A stretch of 64,000 nucleotides of DNA from Sulfurospirillum diekertiae. Its GTDB lineage: Bacteria; Campylobacterota; Campylobacteria; Campylobacterales; Sulfurospirillaceae. How positions within the stretch are numbered: the stretch's first letter is position 1; each line of letters starts with the position of its first letter. Location: assembly GCF_011769985.2 (NCBI RefSeq), contig NZ_CP039734.2:2480001-2544000 (forward strand), given 5' to 3'. Shown here one piece after another: positions 36,666 to 48,001 of the stretch. The notes beneath the pieces are model-generated. The model was given only the letters and a program-made list of their open reading frames with translations. It made no database searches and was not told the origin of the DNA. The translations under genes and the position numbers were made by a program.

Positions 36666-37655
36666 TTAGATAGGTAATATTCGTATATTTTTACTTAATT
36701 TCTCTTGTAGGACAGCTTCAATCGCAAAAAGCGTGCCTGTAGAGCTACTTGCACAGCCGCTGCAAGCGCCAAGGTATCGGATATACACATCACTCACGCC
36801 ACCATCACCCTCTTTAATGTCGAGGATTTCAAGGTTACCGCCATCCATAACCAGCATTGGACGAATGTTTTCATCAATGATTGATTCAATCGCTTGGAAT
36901 TTTTTAACGATGGTCAGATCATCAAAGTCAACGGTATTGCTACCTTCGATTTTGGAGTTAGAGATAGCTAACAAATGGTCATGTTCCATTTCCGCTCTGG
37001 TATCTCTTAAAATGTCAACCAAGTAATGTTCTCTTGCCTCATGCCCACCTGGTTTGATACACGATTTACAAAACGCACCTGCTTTGGTGTAGTTGGTAAT
37101 CTCTTCAACCGTTTTAAGGTCATTAATTTTAATTACTTCTTTAATCGTTCCAAGGCTGACACGTGCACATTCACACACAATGATGTCATCTTCAAAGGAA
37201 GCCGCATCAACGCCTTTATACGAAGCTGCTGCTGCTTTAATAACGTCGTATGCCATAACCGAACAGTGCATTTTTTGAGGTGGAACTGCAGGAACATCAG
37301 GGGTATCGCGCATTGCATGTTCAACATCAATATTGGTAATTTTAACCGCTTCAGAAACCGTTTTACCGATACAGAGTTCTGCCATAGTGTCAGAACTTGC
37401 GATCGCTGTACCACAACCAAAACTTTTAAATTTTGCTGCCTTGATGATTTCGGTTGCTTCATCAACGATCCAGTAAAGTCTTACGGCATCGCCACAACTC
37501 TCTGCACCAAAATCAGCAATGATGAGCTTGCCACCCATATTTTTTGCATCTTCTTCGGTCAACTCACCCATATTTTGTGGATGGTTCATCAAATCTTGTA
37601 CTTTTTGGCTGTATTCCTCCCAGATGGAGCCGCCAATCAAACTATTTTTTGCCAT
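36666..37655 (-). CDS. nifU: NifU-type Fe-S cluster assembly scaffold
   Basis: 329 residues from ATG 37655; a longer frame to 37736 runs into nifS and is not used. Three modules: IscU-like domain with GDAVRLYW, KSFGCGTAIASSD and PQKMHCSVM (Cys about 50, 80 and 123 region), a [2Fe-2S] BFD-like centre (VCECARVS ... FCKSCIKPGG), and an Nfu domain with CSGCASS. This is full-length NifU as used for general Fe-S assembly in Campylobacterota. It works with the cysteine desulfurase encoded 25 nt upstream. Confidence 0.93.
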   Translation of the reverse strand: MAKNSLIGGSIWEEYSQKVQDLMNHPQNMGELTEEDAKNMGGKLIIADFGAESCGDAVRLYWIVDEATEIIKAAKFKSFGCGTAIASSDTMAELCIGKTVSEAVKITNIDVEHAMRDTPDVPAVPPQKMHCSVMAYDVIKAAAASYKGVDAASFEDDIIVCECARVSLGTIKEVIKINDLKTVEEITNYTKAGAFCKSCIKPGGHEAREHYLVDILRDTRAEMEHDHLLAISNSKIEGSNTVDFDDLTIVKKFQAIESIIDENIRPMLVMDGGNLEILDIKEGDGGVSDVYIRYLGACSGCASSSTGTLFAIEAVLQEKLSKNIRILPI

Positions 37656-37680
37656 TTTTTTATCCTCTATCGTTATTGAA

Positions 37681-38889
<1,209 letters not shown>

Positions 38890-38894
38890 CTATA

Positions 38895-38913
38895 TAGGAT
38901 AAAGTTTATCCTA
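38895..38913 (-). promoter_or_regulatory. Candidate operator upstream of nifS
   Basis: Perfect dyad TAGGATAAA-g-TTTATCCTA with a TATATAG -10-like box next to it on the minus strand, 24 nt before the nifS start. The site is where an Rrf2-type or Fe-responsive repressor could act; the regulator is not known. Confidence 0.5.
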
Positions 38914-38963
38914 ATTAATTTTTGAATACTATTACTTTCTATATTAAAAAATACTAAAGAAAT

Positions 38964-40268
38964 TTAGGCAATGATCTGTTTTAACTCAGCAACCGTTGCT
39001 TCAAACTCAAAAACCTCTTCTGGAGCTTGTTGCAAAAAGCCATTCATTTTCTCTTTTTTATTAATTGCCATATCTAACTCTTTATCGTTCCCTTTTTCGT
39101 ATGCACCGATGCGAATGAGAACTTCGTTCTCTTTTAAAATGGAATTGAGCCGTTTAAAACGCATTGCTGCTTTTTTATGCTCGCCATCAATGACATCACC
39201 CATAACCCTTGATGCACTGTTTTGAATGCTAATCGGCGGGTAGATACCATAATCTGTCAATTCGCGACTGAGCACAATATGCCCATCCAAAATACTTCTG
39301 GATTGATCCGCAATCGGATCACTGAGGTCATCACCCTCAACCAATACGGTAAAGAACGCTGTAATCGAACCTTTCCCCTCTTCTTTTCCCGCTCGCTCCA
39401 TGAGTTGCGGCAAAAGTGCCAAAACAGATGGTGGATAGCCTTTAGACGTTGGAGGTTCGCCTAAAGCAAGACCAATTTCACGCTGTGCCATCGCAAACCG
39501 TGTCACAGAATCCATCATAAACAAAACATCTCTGCCTTGATTTTTGAAATACTCGGCAATGCTCATCGCACTAAACGCACCGTATTTTCGCATCAAAGGA
39601 GAATCATCACTGGTGGCAACAACGATTACGGTATTTTCAAGATTGCCCCCCAAGTTTTTTTCAATAAACTCAGGAACCTCACGTCCACGTTCCCCTATGA
39701 GTGCCACCACTTTAATTGAGGCTTCCGCACCACGAACGATCATACCCATGAGTGTGGACTTACCCACACCACTTCCTGCAAAAATACCCATTTTCTGACC
39801 CTTGCCACACGTCAAAAGACCATCAATGGTTTTCACCCCCACACGAAACGGCTCATTAATTAACCCTCTTTTCATAGGATCCAATGGAGCTTTCATAATA
39901 GGTGCCATAGACTTTGCACCTATTGTTCCTTTGCCATCTTTTGGGCGAATAAAAGGGTCAACCACGCGTCCAAGCAACTCTTCTCCTACGGGGATCATCA
40001 TGCCTTGCTCGCTAATAAACACTTTATCGCCTGTTTTAAACCCTTCAATAAAACCAAAAGGTGAGATAAAAAAGGAGTTTCGATCGACTTCAGTGACCAT
40101 TCCAAGCTCACTTTTTTTACCATCTAAGGAGGCAATTTTAACAATGTCACCAATACTCGGTCTAAGTCCACACGCCTCAATGGTCGTGGAGCTAATTTTG
40201 GTGATCGTGCCAAACATGGGAGAGAGGCTTTTGCCGTGAAGTTTTTCTTTAAGGCGAGCTAATGGCAT
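38964..40268 (-). CDS. fliI: Flagellar export ATPase FliI
   Basis: 434 residues. Walker A GIFAGSGVGKSTLMG (about 161-175), IALIGERGREVPEF, DSVTRFAMAQREIGLALGEPP (about 253-273, in part) match the type III secretion/flagellar ATPase family, related to F1-beta. It powers export of flagellar axial proteins. Its ATG shares a base with the folE stop (TAATG). Confidence 0.93.
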   Translation of the reverse strand: MPLARLKEKLHGKSLSPMFGTITKISSTTIEACGLRPSIGDIVKIASLDGKKSELGMVTEVDRNSFFISPFGFIEGFKTGDKVFISEQGMMIPVGEELLGRVVDPFIRPKDGKGTIGAKSMAPIMKAPLDPMKRGLINEPFRVGVKTIDGLLTCGKGQKMGIFAGSGVGKSTLMGMIVRGAEASIKVVALIGERGREVPEFIEKNLGGNLENTVIVVATSDDSPLMRKYGAFSAMSIAEYFKNQGRDVLFMMDSVTRFAMAQREIGLALGEPPTSKGYPPSVLALLPQLMERAGKEEGKGSITAFFTVLVEGDDLSDPIADQSRSILDGHIVLSRELTDYGIYPPISIQNSASRVMGDVIDGEHKKAAMRFKRLNSILKENEVLIRIGAYEKGNDKELDMAINKKEKMNGFLQQAPEEVFEFEATVAELKQIIA

Positions 40269-40843
40269 TAGTAACGATTAGCCTGTGGTGCGTTGATAAT
40301 ATCAAAAAACTCTTTTCTCGTGTCTGCTTTAAGAAAGAGTCCACGAAGTGCGGAGGTTGTAGTGTTGGAGTGTGTTTTTTCAACGCCTCGCATCTCCATA
40401 CACATATGGCGCGCTTGAATAACGACACCTACCCCTTTGGGAGCAATCACATCATCGATCGCTTTAGCAATTTGTTCGGTCAGTTGTTCTTGAATTTGAA
40501 GACGGCGTGCAAAAATATCCACCATACGAGGAATTTTAGAAAGTCCAACAACTTTTCCATCGGGAATGTAGGCAACATGAGCTCGTCCAATAATCGGTAA
40601 AAGGTGATGTTCACACATCGAATAAAACTCTATATCTTTAATCAATACCATTTGATTATTGTCGCTCTTAAAAAGTGCTTCGCCGAGAACTTCATTTGGG
40701 CTTTGGGCATAGCCTTGCGTCATATATTCATACGCTTTAAACACACGCTCTGGTGTTTTTAAAAGCCCTTCGCGATGGGTATTTTCCCCAATAATTTCAA
40801 GCATCGTTTTGACGGCTTGTTCAAACTCTTCTCTTCGTTGCAT
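40268..40843 (-). CDS. folE: GTP cyclohydrolase I
   Basis: 191 residues. Zinc-site and active-site features: [20 protein letters not shown] (about 72-91) and [18 protein letters not shown] (about 137-154). It makes dihydroneopterin triphosphate from GTP for folate (and possibly queuosine) synthesis. Divergent from tig. The folE/fliI and tig/clpP/def arrangement matches Campylobacter jejuni. Confidence 0.93.
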   Translation of the reverse strand: MQRREEFEQAVKTMLEIIGENTHREGLLKTPERVFKAYEYMTQGYAQSPNEVLGEALFKSDNNQMVLIKDIEFYSMCEHHLLPIIGRAHVAYIPDGKVVGLSKIPRMVDIFARRLQIQEQLTEQIAKAIDDVIAPKGVGVVIQARHMCMEMRGVEKTHSNTTTSALRGLFLKADTRKEFFDIINAPQANRY

Positions 40844-40971
40844 TTTGATTCACTTCTGTTAAAATTAAGACGAGATATTTTATCTCCATTTTGCTTTTTA
40901 ATGGATAAAAAGCGACTTAAAAGCAAATTTTTGCTATATTTGAGCAAAATTTTATATCGAAAAGGGATTTT

Positions 40972-42270
40972 ATGCAAATTAAAGTTAACCGTACAAATAG
41001 TGCTAATGCTGCAGTTGAGGCAACCATTTCACCCGCGCTATTACAAAAAAAAGAAGAAAAGATGATTGCATCTGCGGCTTCAAATATGAAAGTTGATGGT
41101 TTTAGAAAAGGAAAAGTTCCTGCACATATCGTTAAAGCACGCTACGGCAAACAACTCAAAGAAGATGCACAAACAGAAGCACTGAGAGAGCTTTTCACTA
41201 AAGCATTGACTGAGCTTGACATCAAAGCTGACCTTGTCGTTGGCGAGCCAAGTTTCTCAAAATTTGAAGAGAAAGATGGCGGGCTAGAGCTTGTTATGAA
41301 ACTTTCATTTAAACCAACGATTGTTGTTGAAGGATACAAAGAGTGTGTGCCTGAGTACAAAACTCCAAAAGTAACCAAAAAAGAGATTAGTGAGCGATTG
41401 GATAAAACATTAGCTCTTGTTGCAGAGCTTAAAACGGTCGAAGAAAAACGTGCTGTTAAATCAGGTGATTTTGTTGTGATTGATTTTGAAGGCTTTATCG
41501 ATGGCGTCGCATTTGAAGGTGGCAAAGCAGAAGGATATACACTTGAAATTGGAAGTGGTTCATTTATCCCTGGTTTTGAAGATGGCATTATCGGACTCAA
41601 AGTCAGCAGTAAAAGCAAAGATATCGAAGTAACATTCCCAGAAACATATGGCAATAAAGACCTTGCAGGAAAACCAACGGTATTTAAAGTCACCGTTAAA
41701 GAGATTAAAGTTAAAGATATTCCGGAAACTCCAAATGAAGAGATGATCAAAAAATTGCTTCCAGGTGTTGAAAATCCAACACTTGAAACACTAGAAGGTC
41801 AAATCGAAGATGAAATCCGCAATGAGAAATTAGCAAAACTTTTCAATGAAGATGTTAAACCTAAGTTTGTTGAAAATGTTTTAGAGAAAATCACATTCGA
41901 CCTTCCTGAGAATATTGTTGATCAAGAGATTGACCTACAAATGAGAAGCGTTTTTAGTAAACTCAGTGAAGATGAAATTAAAGAATATTCTACTAACCCA
42001 GAAAAAATTAAAGAAAAAAGAGAAGAGTTTAGAGCAGAGTCAGAAAAAAGTGTTAAACTCACTTTCATTGTTGATGAGTTAGCAAAGCAAGAAAGTATCA
42101 ATGTGAGTGATCAAGAAGTGCTTCAAATGATCTACTTTGAAGCAATGCAACAAGGTGCAAATCCAAAAGAATACTTAGAATATTATGAGAAACAAGGTGT
42201 TCTTCCAGCGATTAAAATGTCTATTATTGAAGAGAGACTCTTCACAAAGCTTTTTACAAAAGGTAAATAA
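40972..42270 (+). CDS. tig: Trigger factor
   Basis: 432 residues. Ribosome-binding N-domain ([20 protein letters not shown], about 43-62), FKBP-type PPIase domain (about 150-235; [29 protein letters not shown]), and a helical C-domain. It folds nascent chains at the ribosome exit. A TATATT -10 box and AAAGGGA RBS lie upstream. The clpP ATG overlaps the stop by 1 nt (TAATG). Confidence 0.93.
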   Translation: MQIKVNRTNSANAAVEATISPALLQKKEEKMIASAASNMKVDGFRKGKVPAHIVKARYGKQLKEDAQTEALRELFTKALTELDIKADLVVGEPSFSKFEEKDGGLELVMKLSFKPTIVVEGYKECVPEYKTPKVTKKEISERLDKTLALVAELKTVEEKRAVKSGDFVVIDFEGFIDGVAFEGGKAEGYTLEIGSGSFIPGFEDGIIGLKVSSKSKDIEVTFPETYGNKDLAGKPTVFKVTVKEIKVKDIPETPNEEMIKKLLPGVENPTLETLEGQIEDEIRNEKLAKLFNEDVKPKFVENVLEKITFDLPENIVDQEIDLQMRSVFSKLSEDEIKEYSTNPEKIKEKREEFRAESEKSVKLTFIVDELAKQESINVSDQEVLQMIYFEAMQQGANPKEYLEYYEKQGVLPAIKMSIIEERLFTKLFTKGK

Positions 42271-42860
42271 TGAGCTACTATGTTCCTGTCGTTATAGAAA
42301 AAACGGGTCGCGGTGAGAGAAGTTACGATATTTACTCTCGCCTTTTAAAAGATCGTATTATTATGCTCAGCGGTGAGATCAATGATGTTGTTGCTTCTTC
42401 AATCGTAGCTCAACTTTTGTTCCTTGAAGCAGAAGACCCTGAAAAAGATATCTATCTTTATATCAACTCCCCAGGTGGCGTTATTACGAGCGGTTTTAGC
42501 ATCTATGACACGATGAATTATGTCAGACCAGACATTAGCACGATTTGTATTGGTCAAGCAGCATCCATGGGAGCGTTTTTACTCAGTTCTGGAGCTAAAG
42601 GTAAGCGTTATGCGCTTCCTAATGCACGTATTATGATTCACCAACCACTGGGGGGTGCTCAAGGGCAGGCAACAGATATTGAAATTCAGGCTAAAGAGAT
42701 TTTAAGAATGAAACAAGTCTTGAATGAAATTTTGGCAAAAAACTGTTCACAAAAACTCCCTAAAATCATTAAAGATACAGAGAGAGACTTTTTCATGAGC
42801 GCTGGTGAGTCATGTGAATACGGTTTGATTGATAAAGTATTGGATAAAAGTTTTAAATAA
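42270..42860 (+). CDS. clpP: ATP-dependent Clp protease proteolytic subunit
   Basis: 196 residues. Catalytic Ser99 (GQAASMGAF) and His124 (IMIHQPLGG); the N-terminus [24 protein letters not shown] is typical. It forms the tetradecameric peptidase used with ClpX or ClpA. Directly follows tig. Confidence 0.95.
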   Translation: MSYYVPVVIEKTGRGERSYDIYSRLLKDRIIMLSGEINDVVASSIVAQLLFLEAEDPEKDIYLYINSPGGVITSGFSIYDTMNYVRPDISTICIGQAASMGAFLLSSGAKGKRYALPNARIMIHQPLGGAQGQATDIEIQAKEILRMKQVLNEILAKNCSQKLPKIIKDTERDFFMSAGESCEYGLIDKVLDKSFK

Positions 42861-42880
42861 CCTATCAAAGAAGGCAAGCA

Positions 42881-43972
42881 ATGGTTCGTTTTAATAAAGA
42901 AAAAGGGAAAACAGGGGTTTATAGTATCGATGCGAAAGATGATGTCGTCGAACCATCCCCACCTCCATCACCTCTCAAAGAGCCTATTGTAACGCAAGCT
43001 TCCAATGTTGAGCTTGAAAAATTTGCCGCGTTAGTTTTAAAGGTGTTGGGAGATGAAAGTATCCCTCCAACACCTACTAATTTTCAGATCTATTTCGACA
43101 AGCTTTTAGAAAGTAAACCTGCGGCCTTTAAGAAACGTATTAATGACTTTTTGGAATTAGAAAGTACCAATAATGATGAAAATCATGCACGCATTGAACG
43201 AGAAGTCAAAGAGGGATTTTCGCAAATTAAGAACATTATGCAAGTCGTCTCAACTGTCTATCGAAACCTTAACGTTATGCAAGAGATCATTAAGAAAAGA
43301 GCTTCACAGCTGGAGTCCAATGCTAATCCGCTTTCCATTCAAAATATCATCTCTTCGTTGAGTGAAGACCTTAATAAAATGTTTGGTTTAACCACCAAAC
43401 AAATTGATCTTTTAAAAGATTATTATCAAAAAACAACAACTATTTTGCAAGAAGTTGATAACCAATCTATTTTTGACGTGAAGTATGGCGTTTATAATAG
43501 ACGCTATCTTCTAAAAACACTTCAAGATGAAATTAAGTTGATTAAAAATTATGCCCATTCGAGTTCTTTAGTGCTTGCGCGTGTTAAAGAGAGCTCATTG
43601 GAAAAAGTCATTAACAAAAAAGATAAAGATACTGTTGTACGCAATATCGCAAAGTTACTGCTCAAAACATCTCGAAGAAGTGATATTGTTGCTCATTTTG
43701 GCGATGGAATTTTTGCAATGATCTTAAAACATACAGACATTATTGGTGCTAAAAAAGCATGCGATCGTATCAGTGAGTTGGTGTATCAAACTAGCTTTTT
43801 TGTAGGGACAGGAGAGGTAGAGACCGATATTGAACTCTCCATTGTTGCGCTCGACACAGATCATAATGCCGAAGAATTTATTGCTGCAACCCTTGAAGAG
43901 TTACCACATACAGGAAAAAGGCTCGTCCCTTATATTGTGTGTGTGCCATCTATTCCAAGCGAGGAACAATGA
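42881..43972 (+). CDS. Degenerate GGDEF-domain protein
   Basis: 363 residues. Residues about 40-190 are helical with no known motif. Residues about 195-350 have the diguanylate cyclase fold: FDVKYGVYNRRYLLKTLQDE, then HFGDGIFAMIL where the active-site loop GG(D/E)EF is expected. FGDGI lacks the metal-binding acidic residue arrangement, so enzyme activity is doubtful; it may bind c-di-GMP or GTP or act by protein contact. It is between clpP and def, overlapping def by 4 nt. Confidence 0.75.
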   Translation: MVRFNKEKGKTGVYSIDAKDDVVEPSPPPSPLKEPIVTQASNVELEKFAALVLKVLGDESIPPTPTNFQIYFDKLLESKPAAFKKRINDFLELESTNNDENHARIEREVKEGFSQIKNIMQVVSTVYRNLNVMQEIIKKRASQLESNANPLSIQNIISSLSEDLNKMFGLTTKQIDLLKDYYQKTTTILQEVDNQSIFDVKYGVYNRRYLLKTLQDEIKLIKNYAHSSSLVLARVKESSLEKVINKKDKDTVVRNIAKLLLKTSRRSDIVAHFGDGIFAMILKHTDIIGAKKACDRISELVYQTSFFVGTGEVETDIELSIVALDTDHNAEEFIAATLEELPHTGKRLVPYIVCVPSIPSEEQ

Positions 43973-44484
43973 TTTTAGATGTATTAGTTTATCCCAATAA
44001 GCTTTTACGAGAGTCTTCAAAAGACGTCGTACACTTTGATGCACAACTCCATACGCTTTTAGATGACATGTATGACACGATGGTCATTAAAGAAGGTATT
44101 GGACTTGCTGCTATTCAAGTCGCTGTACCACTGAACGTATTGGTGATTAATCTTGTTGATGAAGAAGGTGTGCAAAAAAGAGAAAATCTCTATGAAATTA
44201 TCAACCCTGTCATCCTTGAAAAAGATGGTAGTACGATTTACCAAGAAGGTTGTTTGAGTGTGCCTGGTTACTACGATGAAATTGAACGTGCGGAGCATAT
44301 CAAAATAGCCTATTATGATCGCAATGGTACTAGGTGCGAAGCAGAATTTACAGATCTTATGGCTATTGCTGTTCAGCATGAGATGGATCACCTCAAAGGT
44401 CGCCTTTTTATCGAAAAGCTCTCTTACTTAAAACGTAAAAAATTTGACAAAGAGTGGAAAAAAAAGCAAAAAGCAGGTAAATAA
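43969..44484 (+). CDS. def: Peptide deformylase
   Basis: 171 residues from ATG 43969 (GAGGAACA upstream; overlaps the GGDEF gene stop). Motifs GIGLAAIQV (43-51), EGCLSVPG (Cys95) and QHEMDHLKG (His137, Glu138, His141) form the metal site. It removes the formyl group from new proteins. The ComM-type gene starts 2 nt after its stop. Confidence 0.94.
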   Translation: MILDVLVYPNKLLRESSKDVVHFDAQLHTLLDDMYDTMVIKEGIGLAAIQVAVPLNVLVINLVDEEGVQKRENLYEIINPVILEKDGSTIYQEGCLSVPGYYDEIERAEHIKIAYYDRNGTRCEAEFTDLMAIAVQHEMDHLKGRLFIEKLSYLKRKKFDKEWKKKQKAGK

Positions 44485-44486
44485 CA

Positions 44487-46022
44487 GTGGAAGAAGCAGT
44501 TGCTCTATCCAAAGTTAAACATGCAAAATGTGCAACATTATACGGCAATAAAGCCCATGAAGTCGATGTAGAATCAACTTTGGTGCGGGCACTTCCTGGA
44601 TTTAATATTGTTGGACTTACCGATATTTCTATCCAAGAGTCACGTGAACGCATCAAATCAGCTCTTGCAAGCATCGATTTTCAATTTCCTGCTCAAAAGA
44701 TTACCATTAATCTCTCACCATCCGATCTTAAAAAAGAGGGAAGCCATTTTGATTTGGTAACGGCTCTGCTGATTGCCATTCAAAAAGAACGCTTTACATG
44801 TAAAGATTTTTTCATCTTTGGCGAGCTAGGGCTTGATGGTAAAATCAAAAAAACTAACTCCATATTCCCTATTATTCTCTCCTTGGCGGCGCATACACCC
44901 GATCTTCGAGTTCTCGTTCCTAGTGAGCTATTGCGCAAAGTGCAACAAATTCCCAATATTGAGGCTTTTGGGGTTGAAACACTGAAAGAAGCACTACTTT
45001 TTTTTAAAGAAAAACGCTTTGAAACAGAAGCGCCAATGCCCCACCAAAGTTTTTGTGAAAATCACTTAGACATTGATACCAAACGCTATTTTTACGCTAC
45101 ACAGTTTCCCCTTGATTTTAGCGACGTCTTAGGTCAACACCGCGCCAAACGTGCGATGGTAATCGCTGCTGCTGGCATGCACAACCTTTTGATGGAAGGA
45201 AGCCCAGGGTGTGGCAAAAGTATGAGCATCAAACGCCTTCGCTATATTTTGCCTCCTCAAAGCATTGAAGAAATTTTGGAATCAAACGCCTATCAATCAC
45301 TCCAAGAAGAGGATGTTGAACTCAGCCCTCTGCGCCCTTTTAGAGCGCCTCACCACACCTCTTCACGCCCATCTATCTTTGGCGGAGGTAGTTCTCAAAG
45401 CCGTGCAGGTGAAATTGCCCTCGCTCACAATGGCGTCTTATTTTTTGACGAGTTTCCCAACTTTTCCAAGACCGTTTTAGAAAGCCTGAGAGAACCTTTA
45501 GAAGATCATCGAGTCCTCATCTCACGGGTTAATACCAAAGTGAGTTACGCAACCAAATTTCTCTTTGCTGCTGCTCAAAATCCTTGCCCATGTGGGAATC
45601 TTTTCAGCCAAACGCATGAGTGCCGTTGCTCTGAAATCGAGATCAGTCGCTATAAAAACCGTATTTCTGAGCCCATAATGGATCGCATTGATCTTTATAT
45701 TCAGATGAGCGAAGAGAGTTCAAAAGAGCAAGGTCTTAGTTCGCACGAGATGTTTAATCAGGTCTTACAAGCCTTTGTCATGCAAAAAAAACGTGGACAA
45801 AATGAGCTTAATGGTAAATTGGATGAGTCCAATACCATGCGTTTTTGTACCCTCGAAGCCAAAGCCAGTGAGAGTTTAGAGATGGCGCAAAATCGCTTGG
45901 GGCTGAGTCAGAGAAGCATTCACAAAGTGCTTCGCATTGCGCGCTCCATCGCCGATTTGGCGCAGAGTGAGTTGATCTTGCAAGAGCATCTTTTAGAAGC
46001 TCTGAGCTTCCGTAAGCGTTAG
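44487..46022 (+). CDS. comM: YifB/ComM-type Mg-chelatase-like ATPase
   Basis: 511 residues from GTG 44487. N-terminal Lon-like ChlI domain (ALPGFNIVGLTDISIQESRERI), Walker A GSPGCGKSMS (about 233-242), Walker B FFDEFPNF, and a C-terminal zinc-like patch (NPCPCGN ... HECRC). ComM is a hexameric helicase that extends branch migration during natural transformation. TTACATGTAA is in frame (ERFTCKDFF). Confidence 0.87.
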   Translation: MEEAVALSKVKHAKCATLYGNKAHEVDVESTLVRALPGFNIVGLTDISIQESRERIKSALASIDFQFPAQKITINLSPSDLKKEGSHFDLVTALLIAIQKERFTCKDFFIFGELGLDGKIKKTNSIFPIILSLAAHTPDLRVLVPSELLRKVQQIPNIEAFGVETLKEALLFFKEKRFETEAPMPHQSFCENHLDIDTKRYFYATQFPLDFSDVLGQHRAKRAMVIAAAGMHNLLMEGSPGCGKSMSIKRLRYILPPQSIEEILESNAYQSLQEEDVELSPLRPFRAPHHTSSRPSIFGGGSSQSRAGEIALAHNGVLFFDEFPNFSKTVLESLREPLEDHRVLISRVNTKVSYATKFLFAAAQNPCPCGNLFSQTHECRCSEIEISRYKNRISEPIMDRIDLYIQMSEESSKEQGLSSHEMFNQVLQAFVMQKKRGQNELNGKLDESNTMRFCTLEAKASESLEMAQNRLGLSQRSIHKVLRIARSIADLAQSELILQEHLLEALSFRKR

Positions 46023-46031
46023 GAGAAACCG

Positions 46032-47429
46032 ATGCAGTACGTCTATGAAGAGACCGCTAGTCTAGATGAGCGTTGTTACACAACCTTTGGTTTAACCCCT
46101 GAAATTTTAATGGAGCATGCAGGATCTGCGCTCGCTCGCGCTGTGAAAAAAAAGCTTACATGTAAAAAAAGTGCACTCTTTATCTGCGGCATGGGAAATA
46201 ACGGAGCCGATGGCATTGTCGCCGCACGTTTGCTTCATGGTGCGTACAATATCAGTATTTATCTCCCCTTTGAACTCAAATCTGCCCTTGCCAAACGCCA
46301 ACTTGAACGCGCTAAAAAAGTGGGCGTTGTTATTGTAGACGAACTCATAAATGCCGACATTTACGTCGATGCACTCTTCGGCGCAGGACTCAATCGTCCT
46401 TTGGATACGTTTACATGTAAACTGCTTGAAACGCTCAATACGCGAAAAGGCTACAAGATTGCCTGCGATATTCCCAGCGGTATTTTGAGTAATTTAACAC
46501 TTAGTTCTGTGATCTTTCAAGCCAATGAAACCATCACAATGGGTGCCTTGAAACTAGGGCTTTTAAACGATAATGTTAAAGATGCCGTAGGCGATATCAA
46601 AGTCGCCAAGCTTGGTGTTTCCCGCAGTCAATATGAAACGCTAAGTCCTCTCTTTCTGCTTCGTAAAAGCGATCTTAAACTGCCGATTCGTGTCAAAAAA
46701 AATGCCAATAAAGGCACCTTTGGACATGCTGCGATTGTGCAAGGTTCTAAAGAGGGAGCGGCACGACTTGCAGGCATGGGAGCATTTCATTTTGGTGCTG
46801 GACTGGTAACGCTCATAGGTGAAAAACCTAAGAAATTGCCTCTTTATCTGATGAACAGTGAAACACTGCCCAAAAATGCCAATGTGATCGTTGCCGGCAT
46901 GGGGCTTGAGATGCCTTTTGATGAAATAGCACTTAAAACACTTTTGCTCTCCAATGATTTACCGCTGGTTATCGATGCCTCATTGTCGCATCATCCACTG
47001 ATCGTGGAGATTATTGCCTCCCAAAAGCCCGTCGTCTTGACACCGCATCCTAAAGAGTTTAGCGCGATTTTAGAGCTTACATGTAAAGAGCACATCAGCG
47101 TTGAAATGATCCAAGCTAACCGCTTTGAGCATGCCAAACGCTTCAGCCTTGCTTTTCCTCACGTCGTTCTTGTCCTCAAAGGTGCTAACACCATCATCGC
47201 GCACAATGGCGAGCTTTTCATCAACACTTATGGCACACAAGCGTTAGCCAAAGGTGGAAGTGGTGATGTTATGTCTGGCATGATAGGTGCTCTCATCGCA
47301 CAAGGCTATTCGCCTAAAGATGCGGCTATTAACGGCTCACTCGCGCATGCCCTCGTCTCCAGAGCGTTTACATGTAATAATTTTGCACTCACGCCCGTAG
47401 ATATTTGTAAAGGTCTTAAATGGTTATAA
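46032..47429 (+). CDS. nnrD: Bifunctional NAD(P)H-hydrate epimerase/dehydratase
   Basis: 465 residues. N-terminal YjeF_N epimerase (about 1-210; GMGNNGADGIVAARLL, DALFGAGLNRPL) and C-terminal ADP-dependent dehydratase (about 220-465; TPHPKEFSAIL, LALAKGGSGDVMSG type, here ALAKGGSGDVMSGMIGAL). It repairs hydrated NADH/NADPH. Four TTACATGTAA copies lie inside this gene, all read as (F/L)-T-C-(K/N), the highest density in the window. Confidence 0.9.
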   Translation: MQYVYEETASLDERCYTTFGLTPEILMEHAGSALARAVKKKLTCKKSALFICGMGNNGADGIVAARLLHGAYNISIYLPFELKSALAKRQLERAKKVGVVIVDELINADIYVDALFGAGLNRPLDTFTCKLLETLNTRKGYKIACDIPSGILSNLTLSSVIFQANETITMGALKLGLLNDNVKDAVGDIKVAKLGVSRSQYETLSPLFLLRKSDLKLPIRVKKNANKGTFGHAAIVQGSKEGAARLAGMGAFHFGAGLVTLIGEKPKKLPLYLMNSETLPKNANVIVAGMGLEMPFDEIALKTLLLSNDLPLVIDASLSHHPLIVEIIASQKPVVLTPHPKEFSAILELTCKEHISVEMIQANRFEHAKRFSLAFPHVVLVLKGANTIIAHNGELFINTYGTQALAKGGSGDVMSGMIGALIAQGYSPKDAAINGSLAHALVSRAFTCNNFALTPVDICKGLKWL

Positions 47430-47992
47430 AGAAAATTGCTATTTTATTTAGTGGAGAAGGGAGTAATTTGGAAAAATTACTTGCCTCACTTCACAACCAA
47501 GTTTTTGAACACTGTAAAATTGAAGTGGCTACCACCATTTGTAACCGCCCTAACGCCGCAGGAATTGAAAAATCGCGTGCCTATGGTATAGAACCTCTCA
47601 TCCTCGATCATACCCGCTATGAGAGCCGTGAGGCCTTTGATGAAGCCCTGGTAAAAGCTATCCACAAAAGCGGTGCTGAACTAACCGTACTAGCAGGTTT
47701 CATGCGTTTTCTCACTCCGTATTTTACAGCACATGTTAAAGCGATCAATTTACATCCCTCACTCCTTCCCCTTTTTAAGGGAGGCAATGCTATAAAAGAG
47801 AGCTTTGATTCACCCATGAAGGTCGCTGGCATCAGCGTTCACTACGTCAGCGAAGAACTTGATGGCGGTGAGATCATCGCACAACGCTGTTTTGAGAAAG
47901 TTGAAGGTATGAATTTGGAAGCATTCGAAGCCAAAATCCACGCTTTAGAACACGATCTTCTTCCCGAAACCGTGAAAAAATTACTCAATTAG
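47420..47992 (+). CDS. purN: Phosphoribosylglycinamide formyltransferase
   Basis: 190 residues. LFSGEGSNLEKLL (about 9-21), catalytic Asn-His-Asp: ICNRPNAAG..., NLHPSLLPLF (about 111-120) and VSEELDGGEII (about 139-149). Third step of purine synthesis. Starts inside the last codons of the Nnr gene (10-nt overlap). Confidence 0.92.
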   Translation: MVIKKIAILFSGEGSNLEKLLASLHNQVFEHCKIEVATTICNRPNAAGIEKSRAYGIEPLILDHTRYESREAFDEALVKAIHKSGAELTVLAGFMRFLTPYFTAHVKAINLHPSLLPLFKGGNAIKESFDSPMKVAGISVHYVSEELDGGEIIAQRCFEKVEGMNLEAFEAKIHALEHDLLPETVKKLLN

Positions 47993-48001
47993 GAACTAAA
48001 A

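Noticed and set aside
41142-41750. 202-codon minus-strand frame over trigger factor
   Set aside because: Ser/Leu-rich antisense shadow of tig.
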